A stretch of DNA of 64,000 nucleotides, taken from positions 943,554-1,007,553 of the forward strand of contig BCGQ01000002.1 in the NCBI GenBank assembly GCA_001599355.1, read 5' to 3'. The first letter of the stretch is position 1. Each line of letters starts with the position of its first letter. The position numbers were made by a program, and so were the translations under genes. Under the pieces are notes generated by a model. The model saw only the letters and a program-made list of their open reading frames with translations, made no database searches and had not been told where the DNA came from. Shown in pieces: positions 50,340-59,648 of the stretch. This stretch comes from Nakazawaea peltata. Taxonomy: Eukaryota; Ascomycota; Pichiomycetes; Alaninales; Pachysolenaceae.

Positions 50340-51785
50340 ATGTTTCTGAGAGTGTGGAACCGTGTATATAGCAGCCGAGCAGTCATGAGTATCAGGGAAC
50401 AGTTATCACAACCACCAATCAACCGTGAAATGAGAGAGCTTGACCGCTCTTTCTTCACTAAGAAATTCAACATTTGGTCATTGTTTTTGAAGGATGCCAG
50501 TAAGATGAGATTCTTCCTTACAGAGTGTAAAGATGACATTTTACAGATCCAGGGTGTTGATTTCATTGTTAAATCGAATCAAGACTTTGGTGAACCTTTG
50601 AACAAGCAAAATAAATTGTTATTGCTCACCGACAAACTCGAGCATAGAGAAGATCTCAAGACAGTTTTGAGTAGTAAACTGTTGAAGTATATTGATGAGT
50701 TTGAAGGTGTTCTCAAACCATACGAATTGGTGGTTGGCTATGATTTCTGGAAAGCTGAGCAAATCCTTAGAGCTGTCTTACCAGACAATCTCGATGAGGA
50801 TATTCCGTCCGGATTTACTCGTACTGGACACATTGCTCATGTCAATTTGAAGCTGGAATATAAGCCATATGACAAGTTAATTGGTCAGGTAATTATGGAT
50901 AAAAACAAATCGGTACGAACCGTCGTCGATAAGGTAGACTCGATTGCAACCGAATTCAGAACTTTCCCAATGAAAGTAATTGCCGGAGAAGAAGATTATA
51001 TCGTCACACAAGCCGAAAGTGACTGCAAATTCCAATTTGATTTCTCCAAGGTCTATTGGAATTCCAGATTACATACCGAACATAAAAGATTAGTAGACTC
51101 ATTTTCTCCAGAAGATCTGATATGCGATGTAATGGCAGGTGTCGGACCATTTGCGATTCCAGCTGCCAAAAACGAACATATCGTTTTCGCCAATGATTTA
51201 AACCCGGATTCTTATAAATGGTTGAATTCCAACATTAAATTAAATAAGGTAACACCTTGTATAGAAACATATAATATGGATGGACGTGAGTTCATCAAAC
51301 AATCTCTGAGATTACTTTGGGATTACAGTGAGAACCATAAAGTTATTCATATTAACCAAAGAAAGGTCAAGAAACAGAAATTGGATCCAAGTCTGGAAAG
51401 ACAAAGACCAGCTCCAATTGAGAAACCAATTCCTAAATTTTTCTCCCATTATATCATGAACTTACCTGATTCTGCTCTTACTTTCCTCGATGCATACATA
51501 GGATTATACTCACAACTGGGATTGAGTAAAGAACAAGTCTTAAGTATCCCTAATTTCAAACTTCCAATTGTTAATGTACATCATTTCGAGAAATTTGAGC
51601 ACACAGAGTCTCCTTCTGACGAAGAATTGCATCATAGAGTCCATGAGAAGGTTAAAAAGTTGATTAACTTCGATATTCCATTCGAATCATTGAGTTTCCA
51701 TCTCGTTAGAAAGGTTTCTCCAACTAAACCTATGTTCTGTGTATCGTTCCAGCTTCCAGAGGAAGTAGCATTTGCTAGTGTATAA
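50340..51785 (+). CDS. TRM5: tRNA (guanine37-N1)-methyltransferase
   Basis: This 481-residue enzyme methylates G37 of tRNA to prevent frameshifting. Trm5 landmarks include SGFTRTGHIAHVNLK, the SAM-binding motif ICDVMAGVGPFAIPAAK (~260), FANDLNPDSYKWLN, and FSHYIMNLPDSALTFLDA (the NLP active-site motif). Two in-frame ATGs, 50340 and 50385, bracket a basic leader (MFLRVWNRVYSSRAV) that looks mitochondrial. Saccharomyces Trm5 is known to be dual-localised from two starts, and the same arrangement appears preserved here. Confidence 0.96.
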   Translation: MFLRVWNRVYSSRAVMSIREQLSQPPINREMRELDRSFFTKKFNIWSLFLKDASKMRFFLTECKDDILQIQGVDFIVKSNQDFGEPLNKQNKLLLLTDKLEHREDLKTVLSSKLLKYIDEFEGVLKPYELVVGYDFWKAEQILRAVLPDNLDEDIPSGFTRTGHIAHVNLKLEYKPYDKLIGQVIMDKNKSVRTVVDKVDSIATEFRTFPMKVIAGEEDYIVTQAESDCKFQFDFSKVYWNSRLHTEHKRLVDSFSPEDLICDVMAGVGPFAIPAAKNEHIVFANDLNPDSYKWLNSNIKLNKVTPCIETYNMDGREFIKQSLRLLWDYSENHKVIHINQRKVKKQKLDPSLERQRPAPIEKPIPKFFSHYIMNLPDSALTFLDAYIGLYSQLGLSKEQVLSIPNFKLPIVNVHHFEKFEHTESPSDEELHHRVHEKVKKLINFDIPFESLSFHLVRKVSPTKPMFCVSFQLPEEVAFASV

Positions 51786-52163
51786 TTAATGAAGTATAGT
51801 GATTAGATCGGGTGTAGAGCTCCTATGGATTTTGAATGGAATCAGTAGAATGTTAAATGAATCCAAATCACACGAGATACTCAAGAGACCTCACCCGAGG
51901 TACTGGACTCAAGACATTCCATCCAAGATAACCCCCGAGATTACCCCCAATTAAGGTCGTGTATACCCAATATAGCCCAATAAGGTAATATTACGTAAGC
52001 GACATACCCCCCAAATTGGGGGTAACAGACTGCTAATTGACTATTTGGGGTACAATGACCAAACCACACCAATATGTAGTCCTATCACTACATCGCTGTC
52101 AATAACTAATTGTTCATTTTGTATTTATTTCTCTCAATCTAATCAAAATATCCTATACAATAA
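51786..52163. other. TRM5 / gamma-glutamyltransferase convergent intergenic region
   Basis: No gene is seen in these 378 bases. It holds C- and A-rich segments (CCCCCAAATTGGGGG inverted repeat around 52006-52024) that could form a hairpin between the convergent genes. Confidence 0.45.
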
Positions 52164-53939
52164 CTATAAAAATGGAACACTAGCTCCATCACCTCTAAGA
52201 TCACTTCCTCCAGCCCAGACAAGAGTATCTGATTCCATCTTCTTGATAATTTGACCTCTGCCGAAGCTTCTTCTCAGATCAGATTTGACAGCCTCAGTTT
52301 TATGACCCAATTTAGTCAAGGCTTCAACAACTTCGCTACTAATTCCTTCCTCAATTAATACGATAGTAGTTGGAGTAGAGGCAGGACCATCACTACCGAA
52401 CCCTTTGTCCTCCATTTCTTGAGCTGGGTCTGGATTCAAAGTGATTCTAGGAGCATCTAAGGCCTCTTGAGGGTTGAACCCAAACAATGTCATATTCAAA
52501 AATACTTGAACATGAGCTTGAGGTTGATTAAATCCTCCCATAATACCATAACTGGCATATAAATCTTCCTTACCATCTGCAGTTGGAGTAGTGATCATTC
52601 CCGGAATGATAGTATGGTAACATCTCTTTCCACCTTCGAGACAGTTTTTAGAAGCTGGGTTCATCGAGAAATTACCTCCTCTGTTATGTAAAGCAAATCC
52701 TTTGCCTGGGACTAAGATACCAGATCCGAATCCCTCATAAACAGAGTTAATAAAAGAACAAGCATCTCCATTCGAATCGGAGACTGTGAAATAGACAGTA
52801 TCGGACTTGAACATTGGGTTAGGGATACCATACTCTGTGTCAGAGTTATCAATGACCGAGTCCTTCTTATAATAATGAATTCTTTCTTTGAAGTACTCAG
52901 GGTCCAACAATTTGGCAACAGTCTCTTCTTGAGTCCATTTGGAGCTCTTTTTGAAGAACTCTGGGTCATTGACATACTCATCACTATCTCTGAAACTAAT
53001 CTTAAGACATTCAATGACTGCATGTAAGTATTCCACAGAGTTATGTTTGATAGTTTTCAAGTCAATCTCTCCAGCAGCATCCAATTCTTTCAACAACCCT
53101 AACGTAAGTAAAGCTACTAAACCTTGTCCATTAGGAGGGATTTCCCATAATTTTTGATCACCCAACTGGTATGAAATTGGTTCGACAAAAGTAGTAGTGT
53201 GATTCTTGAGGTCTTCTAAAGATAACAAACCACCTCTTCTTTGAACTTCATTCACAATGGCTTCGGCAATCTCACCTTCATAGAATCCCAGCTTCCCCTT
53301 CTTGGCGATGGTCTCTAAAGTCTTTGCAACGAACTTGTTAGCTACAAATTGTCCCAGTTTAGGACCAGTTAAACCTGGATTTGGAAGGATATTCAGTAAA
53401 TCCTCCTCCTTGTTGTCTCTACTCTTGAACTTCTTCTCCAGATTTCTCCAGTTGAGAGCTGCAATTTGAGAGATTGGAGCTCCCTTGGCCAACTCGATAG
53501 CAGGTTGAAGAATCTCCTCAAAAGTGACTTTTCCAGACCCCCATTTCTCGACAGAATCAACCCATCCGGCAATGGCTCCACTCACATTGATACTGAACAC
53601 AGACCCATCCTTCAAACGGTAGTTAGGTAAGATCTCTTCAGGGTAATTCTCCTTGATATAATCGATACTCAATTTGGAGGCCGATCTACCAGTTCCATTC
53701 ATACCATAAACCTTTTTCTCGTCGTTTTTATACAACAAACAGAAACAGTCACCACCAATTCCTGTAGAACCAGGCTCCATGACACACAATGCGGCACTTA
53801 CAGCCACCAGGGCATCCACACAATTACCACCTTTGGCTAAGATTTTGAGTCCAGCAGCATTGGCCAACGGCTGGGTCGATGATACGATACCTTTTGGAGA
53901 GTAAACAACCGATCTTCTTGAGTTAAACAGAGTTTCCAT
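52164..53939 (-). CDS. Gamma-glutamyltransferase-like Ntn hydrolase, bacterial (HpxW/YwrD) type
   Basis: This 591-residue self-processing N-terminal-nucleophile hydrolase starts at the ATG at 53939 (METLFNSRRSVVYSPKG). It has GSTGIGGDCFCLLY, GWVDSVEKWG, and the autocleavage site before Thr381 in KSDTVYFTVSDSNGDACSF, then FGSGILVPGKGFALHNRGGNFS and GGFNQPQAHVQVFLN. These features place it with bacterial-type gamma-glutamyltransferases and oxamate amidohydrolases rather than vacuolar Ecm38. There is no signal peptide or membrane anchor, so it is cytosolic. The substrate is uncertain. A past transfer from bacteria into fungi is plausible, although codon use matches neighbouring genes. Confidence 0.88.
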   Translation of the reverse strand: METLFNSRRSVVYSPKGIVSSTQPLANAAGLKILAKGGNCVDALVAVSAALCVMEPGSTGIGGDCFCLLYKNDEKKVYGMNGTGRSASKLSIDYIKENYPEEILPNYRLKDGSVFSINVSGAIAGWVDSVEKWGSGKVTFEEILQPAIELAKGAPISQIAALNWRNLEKKFKSRDNKEEDLLNILPNPGLTGPKLGQFVANKFVAKTLETIAKKGKLGFYEGEIAEAIVNEVQRRGGLLSLEDLKNHTTTFVEPISYQLGDQKLWEIPPNGQGLVALLTLGLLKELDAAGEIDLKTIKHNSVEYLHAVIECLKISFRDSDEYVNDPEFFKKSSKWTQEETVAKLLDPEYFKERIHYYKKDSVIDNSDTEYGIPNPMFKSDTVYFTVSDSNGDACSFINSVYEGFGSGILVPGKGFALHNRGGNFSMNPASKNCLEGGKRCYHTIIPGMITTPTADGKEDLYASYGIMGGFNQPQAHVQVFLNMTLFGFNPQEALDAPRITLNPDPAQEMEDKGFGSDGPASTPTTIVLIEEGISSEVVEALTKLGHKTEAVKSDLRRSFGRGQIIKKMESDTLVWAGGSDLRGDGASVPFL

Positions 53940-54329
53940 GATTTTTGATGTGATACTAAAACAATTCACTTTAATACGGGACCAATCTCTCTTATAAATC
54001 AACTATCGGCCAGCGATAAGATAGGATAAGGGAGAAGATATCCGGGTAGCAAAATATGAAAAGTAGATGCCCTGAAAAATTCCCGATTTGGAAAGATTTG
54101 CCCTTGGGATTAGGATCGTTAGGGCATAGGGCAAGAATGATAGGCAGACAATAAGGCAGAGGCAGAGACGGCAGAGATAACGACGGCAGCACAACAGGGA
54201 TCAGCAATGGCTAGCTACAAGTCTCGGCTAACTAATAGAGAGACAAAGACACAGATAGAGATTCAGAGAAACTCTAACTATATTCGTTACCTAATCCTAC
54301 ATTCTATTCTCTCATCGTCTAGTTAATTA
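53940..54329. other. GGT promoter / GPI11 downstream region
   Basis: These 390 bases have no supported gene. TTATAAAT at ~53993 (reading toward the transferase on the minus strand) is a possible TATA element. The rest is A/G-rich. Confidence 0.45.
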
Positions 54330-55127
54330 TCACCCAAATACTATATTATACACGACTGAAAATACTCCCCCAATAACACCCCCTACATAATTCCCACTCA
54401 CCAAAGTAATTGGCCATGCTTGCCATGGTCTATCCCAATCTAATGGGATAGGAAAACATCCAATCCATGTACCAATGATGGATCCAGCACAAATGCAATA
54501 AATCTCATTTTTGATGGTGAATTGTGACACCACTAAAGAACAATAGTCACCAAAGGTAGGATAATCCACAAATTTGAATGCGGTCAAGAGTGGGAATACC
54601 GAGGTAAGTGACAAATGCAACAGAAGAAGGTAAGTATGGACCGACAATGACATGAATGGTGCTCCAAAGAGAATCAACAATACAAACAAAACAGTCGACA
54701 AGACCAAAGTAATTGCCAAACTAACCAATACATATAAGAAGTTGAAGGCAGTCTTATTTCTTTTCTGGGCCCTTGCAATTGTCAGATCAACAATATAAGC
54801 ATATGTAATTTGTAATACCACACCCAATGCCAACGAGTTCCTCATCGCCCTCACTGGATCCTCGATGAGATCGTAATAATTGAATAATGCCCAAAGCATA
54901 CCGATGTAATGGTATGGAATAATAGTGAATATCGCACCAACAGAACCACATACGCGTCCAGGGGCCGGGATAGCTCCGAGACTCGATGTATTACCTCCAG
55001 AGACTCCGTCTAAATTACTCCCAGTACTTTCCAAGTTCAGTTTGGCTCCATGGAGCTTTCCCAGCTCGGGGAGATCAGAAAATGAGACCGATTTCTTCGG
55101 TCTAGCAGGTTTTCTCGTAACGGCCAT
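54330..55127 (-). CDS. GPI11: GPI ethanolamine-phosphate transferase subunit Gpi11 (PIG-F)
   Basis: This 265-residue ER membrane protein adds ethanolamine phosphate to GPI anchors together with Gpi7/Gpi13. It starts at the ATG at 55127 (MAVTRKPARPKK) and has six or so membrane segments. The PIG-F signature GSIIGTWIGCFPIPLDWDRP, followed by WQAWPITLVSGNYVG, is at the C-terminus. The cytosolic N-terminus (~60 residues) is Ser/Gly-rich and poorly conserved. UAP1 elsewhere in the window supplies UDP-GlcNAc, the first donor in this same pathway, but the two genes are not adjacent. Confidence 0.95.
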   Translation of the reverse strand: MAVTRKPARPKKSVSFSDLPELGKLHGAKLNLESTGSNLDGVSGGNTSSLGAIPAPGRVCGSVGAIFTIIPYHYIGMLWALFNYYDLIEDPVRAMRNSLALGVVLQITYAYIVDLTIARAQKRNKTAFNFLYVLVSLAITLVLSTVLFVLLILFGAPFMSLSVHTYLLLLHLSLTSVFPLLTAFKFVDYPTFGDYCSLVVSQFTIKNEIYCICAGSIIGTWIGCFPIPLDWDRPWQAWPITLVSGNYVGGVIGGVFSVVYNIVFG

Positions 55128-55405
55128 GATTGATGAAGGTCTCAAATCCTTTGAATTCAAGAAACCAGTCGGATATTCGTCCTTACTGGATCAATAACCT
55201 TTCATTAAGCGCCGTTGTTTGTTGTTGTTGTAGATGGCTCGTGTTTGGGAAAGTTTGCACGACTAAATTGGGGGTGACGAATTTTCGATGATGACCGAGG
55301 GCACCGAGGGTATCAAGTCACATGACCCAAATCACTAACACTACACTTAGAAACCATTACTTGGTAGTTACCGCACTTGATACAATTTTATCTATATACA
55401 TGTAT

Positions 55406-56716
55406 TTACTCGTCCTTAACCTCTCCCTTCTTTGGATTACTGAAATATTTCTCGAAAAATCCAATCTCTTCCTTCTTCTTTGGATCTTGAGCTCTCTTAG
55501 CAACAAGACACCAAGTTGTACCGAAATGATGACGTTTCTCTTGAACAATTTCCAACCCAGAACGATCTACAATCTCACCTATATCCAAATTCCAACGACA
55601 ACCCCAAGTCTCAGAGTGCTTATGAGCTCGTTTGTCCAAGATATTGTTAATCCAATCGTACGAACCTCTACCATGCTCAAGTAATACGATTCTTCCTCCT
55701 GGTTTTAACAAAGTCTCCATATTTTGTAACAGTTTGATTGGGTCTTCATGCGAACATAAACCAAAGGTCTCAATAATGGTATCGTATTTCAGATTTCCAC
55801 TGATTTCGGTCAATTGCTCCAGCTTGGCAGTAACAAACAGTACATTACGGAATTCTTTGAACTTCTTTCTGAATTTCTCATGAGTAATTTCCATCATCTT
55901 AGAAGAAGTATCTAAGAAGGTGATCGAGTTGATTCTCTTTGGGTCAAGGTACTTGATATTTCTTCCAGTACCACACAGAACCTCTAAAACATCACCCTCG
56001 ATTTGGTTCATCAACCATTTTCTCTTTCCTCCAATAAACGATAACGTTTCTTCGAAGCCAATTTCCGAGTCATATTTAGGGGCTATTCCATCGTAGAACT
56101 CGGTCAAGTCGCGCAGAGGTAAAATACTCTCGTTCTCTTCGGATGAGGTGAAAGAAACCACTTTTGGAATCTCATCTGCGCTGGGGTTGAACTCTTGATC
56201 TGGACCCAATTCAGTTTTACTTCTCAACTCTTCATACAATTTTAATTTCTTGATCTCTGAGGAACGTAATTTTTCTCTACCCAATTGCTTTAAACGTAAA
56301 ACCTGATACTCAGTACGTTCATTCTCTGGCAATTTCTCTACTTTCGCAAGTAAATCGTCATGTTCTTTATCCTTTGAGAATTCTTTCTGGAAGTATCTCA
56401 CACCGAAGATGAGGAACATACCGTATCCTAAAACGTACCACTTGATCATTTTCTTCTCGAACAGATGAGTACCCAGAATGGCACCATATTTCTTTATCCA
56501 AGATCCAGAGTTTATCAGTTCAATATACTCTTTGGATTGAGTTTCATCTTCCTCAACTTCTCTCTTCTTTGCGAACCTATCCTTTCTTCTGAAAACTACT
56601 GGTTCTTTCTTTTTGGAATTGAGGAGAGAGGCTGTGGAAGTGATATTTCTGGTCAAAATGGAAGCCCGAGAGACTGGAGTAACCATCCTAGATGGTCCGA
56701 ACCTCCCTAACAACAT
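55406..56716 (-). CDS. OMS1: Mitochondrial inner-membrane methyltransferase Oms1
   Basis: This is a 436-residue SAM-dependent methyltransferase with a mitochondrial leader (MLLGRFGPSRMVTPVSRASIL...), a single membrane helix near residue 95 (WYVLGYGMFLIFGVRYF) and a C-terminal methyltransferase fold: motif I LEV.CGTGRNIKYL, LDTSSKMMEITHEKF, and LLKPGGRIVLLEHG. Overexpressed Oms1 suppresses Oxa1 loss in S. cerevisiae. The variable residue in motif I is a CTG, a position often alanine in this methyltransferase class. No start ambiguity is seen. Confidence 0.93.
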   Translation of the reverse strand: MLLGRFGPSRMVTPVSRASILTRNITSTASLLNSKKKEPVVFRRKDRFAKKREVEEDETQSKEYIELINSGSWIKKYGAILGTHLFEKKMIKWYVLGYGMFLIFGVRYFQKEFSKDKEHDDLLAKVEKLPENERTEYQVLRLKQLGREKLRSSEIKKLKLYEELRSKTELGPDQEFNPSADEIPKVVSFTSSEENESILPLRDLTEFYDGIAPKYDSEIGFEETLSFIGGKRKWLMNQIEGDVLEVLCGTGRNIKYLDPKRINSITFLDTSSKMMEITHEKFRKKFKEFRNVLFVTAKLEQLTEISGNLKYDTIIETFGLCSHEDPIKLLQNMETLLKPGGRIVLLEHGRGSYDWINNILDKRAHKHSETWGCRWNLDIGEIVDRSGLEIVQEKRHHFGTTWCLVAKRAQDPKKKEEIGFFEKYFSNPKKGEVKDE

Positions 56717-57004
56717 TTTTCAATTAAAAAACACCGACTTTCTACCGTTTTATCCACACCTTCAAATGCCTTTGAATTCAAAAACCGTCCGCCCAAATCT
56801 CCGCCCGACAATTTTTTTCTCTCTGCCAAATCTCTACCAAATTGAAGGGCTGATTTTCAAGGAATTTCCAGAGCAAATTACTAAACCTTACCAAAAACAC
56901 AGGTAGACTTCCAATAAAGGAAATATACTTAATTACCTAGATCGGCAATTACAAATCACCCCTCTACACTTTAATTCTCATTATATCTATTCTCTATTTA
57001 TAAA

Positions 57005-59074
57005 TCACCAGACATCCTCTTGGAATCTGTTACTGGTCTTCAAAGCACGGATTAATTCAGCTGCAGTGTCCTGAGAAACTCCTCTTTGTGACATGAAAAT
57101 CTGCACTAAAGCAGCATTGACATCCTTAGCCATCTTACCGGCATCACCACAAATGTAGAAGAATCCACCAGCAGCCAAGACATCATTGATCTCTTTGGCA
57201 TACTCGATCATCTTATGCTGTACATAAACCTTTTGCAGTTGGTCTCTGGAGAAGGCAGTCACCATCTGGAATTTGTTACCCAAAACCTTCAGGTATTGGA
57301 CCCATTCATCCTTGTAGAGGAAGTCTTCTTTTTCGGATCTGGAACCAAAGAACAAAAGAGATTGGCCAATGTTGGCCTCGCCATTCTCGACTTGCAGAAC
57401 TCTCTCCCTAATGAAACCTCTGAATGGAGCAACACCGGTACCTGGACCAACCATGATGACAGGTGTAGCTGGGTTAGTTGGTAATTTGAAGGTGGATCTT
57501 CTGACATGTACTGGCAATTTGTAGTTGCTGAACAAACCTCTTGGACCCAGTAAGTCATAAGAAACGTTAGGCTTGAAGGAGTCGTCCTTGTTTTGCTTCA
57601 ATTGGATGTTCCACAACAAATTTGTAGCTACACCAGTTACAGCATGATCAGATCCCAGAGGAACCTCATTCTCAACAACGGCAGTGATATGAATAGTCTT
57701 CTTCTCAGATAAAGACGAAGAAGAAATCGAATAGTAACGTGGTTGTAAATGTTGAATGGACTCGATCAAGAAAGTGAATGGAACTGACCATTTTTCACCA
57801 CCAGAAATGCTCAACAAAGCTTCCGACATATTCAAATATTTAGCAGTGACCAGGTCGTGGAATTTCTCACTAGAATCAGCTAACTCTTTAGTCAGTTCCT
57901 TGGCCTCTGGAGATGGAGCAAATTGTTGAATACTTTGTAAGAATTGTCTTGAGACAGGACCAGAAATCTCCAAGAAATGTCTAACTACAGCCTCGTAAGT
58001 AGTTGGCAATGGGAAAGGAATATGAACAGTAGGGTCTAACTTTTCAAGAGAGAATACCTCATCCTTAATTTCATACAAGGAGAACAGCTTCAAGAAAGCC
58101 TCAACGTTCTCGTTTGAGTTGGAAGGCCAGATCAGTAAATGATCACCGGTGGAATATTTGATATTAGTGGCAGAAATGTCGAACTCAGCGTGGATACAAT
58201 GTCTAGAGTCCGATTGGAATAATTCCTTTGACTTAATAATTGGAGCAATGTAAGGGAAGGAGTGATCAAATGGACCACGCTCTAATCTTTCTTGGACAGC
58301 AGATGATTGAGCAGAAGCGTTGACATAAGCAGCTACAGGTTCACCCAAGGCAACAGACTTGTCATCAACACCCAAGTCAGACTTCTCGATCAATTTCAAC
58401 AGTGGTTGATACTCAACCTCATGCTCCTCCAACTTCAAATGGTCCTTCAAAGAGTCAAAAGTAGCCTCCTTCCAAGTCAAATAGTCTTCATCCATAGTGG
58501 CAGCACCATCATCTCCCTCACCGTATGGAGCGACAAGCTCGGCACCCAACTCTTGGAATCTCTTGTTCATGTTCTTACCTGAAGCATTGTAGAACTCATA
58601 AGTAGAGTTACCCAACCCGAAACAAGTATAGTTAATACCCTCCAAAGATTCACATTCGGTGTTAATGTACTCGAAGAAGTCAACAGCATTATCAGTAGCC
58701 TCACCTTCGCCATAAGTGGCCATGAAGAACACAGCAAGCTTGAAGTCTGGTACCTCTTCTGGGACACGGGCAAAAGTATCGAAATCAAACTCTTGTAAAT
58801 CGACACACATAGTGGCAATTTGGTAACGAGATTGTAACTCCTTGGCGAATTTGTGAGCATAATCCTCGGCGGTACCAGTCTGAGATCCATAGAAAACAGC
58901 AGCCTTTTTACCAGTCTTCTGTAAGACCTCGACAATGTCTCTGGAATCGATATTGACGCCGAGAGAGTCGCCTGATCCGCCTAACAGCGCCTTAATTTGG
59001 TCTTTAGCAAAGTATGCCACCAAGGCAGCAACGATAGCAATCAAAATACTGATATCCAAAGTATCTACAGCCAT
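57005..59074 (-). CDS. NCP1: NADPH-cytochrome P450 reductase
   Basis: This 689-residue ER flavoprotein passes electrons from NADPH to the P450s Erg11 and Erg5 and to squalene epoxidase in ergosterol synthesis. It has an N-terminal membrane anchor (~8-25), the FMN domain (YGSQTGTAEDYA, FFMATYGEGEATDNA, CFGLGNSTYEFYN), the FAD site RYYSISSSS, the NADPH site MVGPGTGVAPFRGFIRE, and the C-terminal EDVW. The start is the ATG at 59074. A CTG codon (57292-57290) sits in QY.KVLG, where S. cerevisiae has EYAKKL. Two CTCGTATA elements lie about 380-400 bases upstream, matching sterol control. Confidence 0.97.
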   Translation of the reverse strand: MAVDTLDISILIAIVAALVAYFAKDQIKALLGGSGDSLGVNIDSRDIVEVLQKTGKKAAVFYGSQTGTAEDYAHKFAKELQSRYQIATMCVDLQEFDFDTFARVPEEVPDFKLAVFFMATYGEGEATDNAVDFFEYINTECESLEGINYTCFGLGNSTYEFYNASGKNMNKRFQELGAELVAPYGEGDDGAATMDEDYLTWKEATFDSLKDHLKLEEHEVEYQPLLKLIEKSDLGVDDKSVALGEPVAAYVNASAQSSAVQERLERGPFDHSFPYIAPIIKSKELFQSDSRHCIHAEFDISATNIKYSTGDHLLIWPSNSNENVEAFLKLFSLYEIKDEVFSLEKLDPTVHIPFPLPTTYEAVVRHFLEISGPVSRQFLQSIQQFAPSPEAKELTKELADSSEKFHDLVTAKYLNMSEALLSISGGEKWSVPFTFLIESIQHLQPRYYSISSSSLSEKKTIHITAVVENEVPLGSDHAVTGVATNLLWNIQLKQNKDDSFKPNVSYDLLGPRGLFSNYKLPVHVRRSTFKLPTNPATPVIMVGPGTGVAPFRGFIRERVLQVENGEANIGQSLLFFGSRSEKEDFLYKDEWVQYLKVLGNKFQMVTAFSRDQLQKVYVQHKMIEYAKEINDVLAAGGFFYICGDAGKMAKDVNAALVQIFMSQRGVSQDTAAELIRALKTSNRFQEDVW

Positions 59075-59648
59075 TTCTATCTTCAAATTCCTCTATCTGT
59101 TATCCTTGTGATGATCAGACGATATTTAAGCGCTGCTTCCGTATTTATTTTATGTACGAAAATGCTTCAATTTTTCACGCACTATTTTGGGATTTTCGCG
59201 TATGATCTGGGTTATGATGGGGGTTTGGCGGTGCAATGGTGATGTAGGTTGGTTGGGGGTGGCGATGAAAGAAGAACGGGAAAAGGTTTAGATTGGATCA
59301 TTGGTGGATAATCCGGGCTCGGAATCGAGTTCCGCACTTCATTTTCCCATAATACTATTCCTTGTTATTAGTGACCTCGATCTGTAGTGTCACGTGATCT
59401 TTCAACTCACTACACGATAACTCCAACATGAGCATAATATTAATGTTTTATATACGAGATCAAGGTTTGTATACGAGATCGATCAAGATAACGGTTGAGC
59501 TGCAAGAGAAAGTGATTGGAGCGATTGGGATGAGATAAAGTACTGATAAGATATTCTAAGGGATGACGTGACGTGATAGCGTTGATAGTGCCTTGATTAT
59601 ATGACTACTGCTCCTACTATATGTTCTATATTACATTACCAGTCTATC
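59075..59648 (-). promoter_or_regulatory. NCP1 promoter region with sterol elements
   Basis: This 574-base region lies between NSE3 (3' end) and NCP1 (5' end). On the minus strand CTCGTATA occurs twice, at 59458-59451 and 59477-59470 (plus-strand TATACGAG). TCGTATA is the Upc2/Ecm22 sterol regulatory core. TCACGTGA (Cbf1-type) lies at about 59391-59398. No gene is present. Confidence 0.6.
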
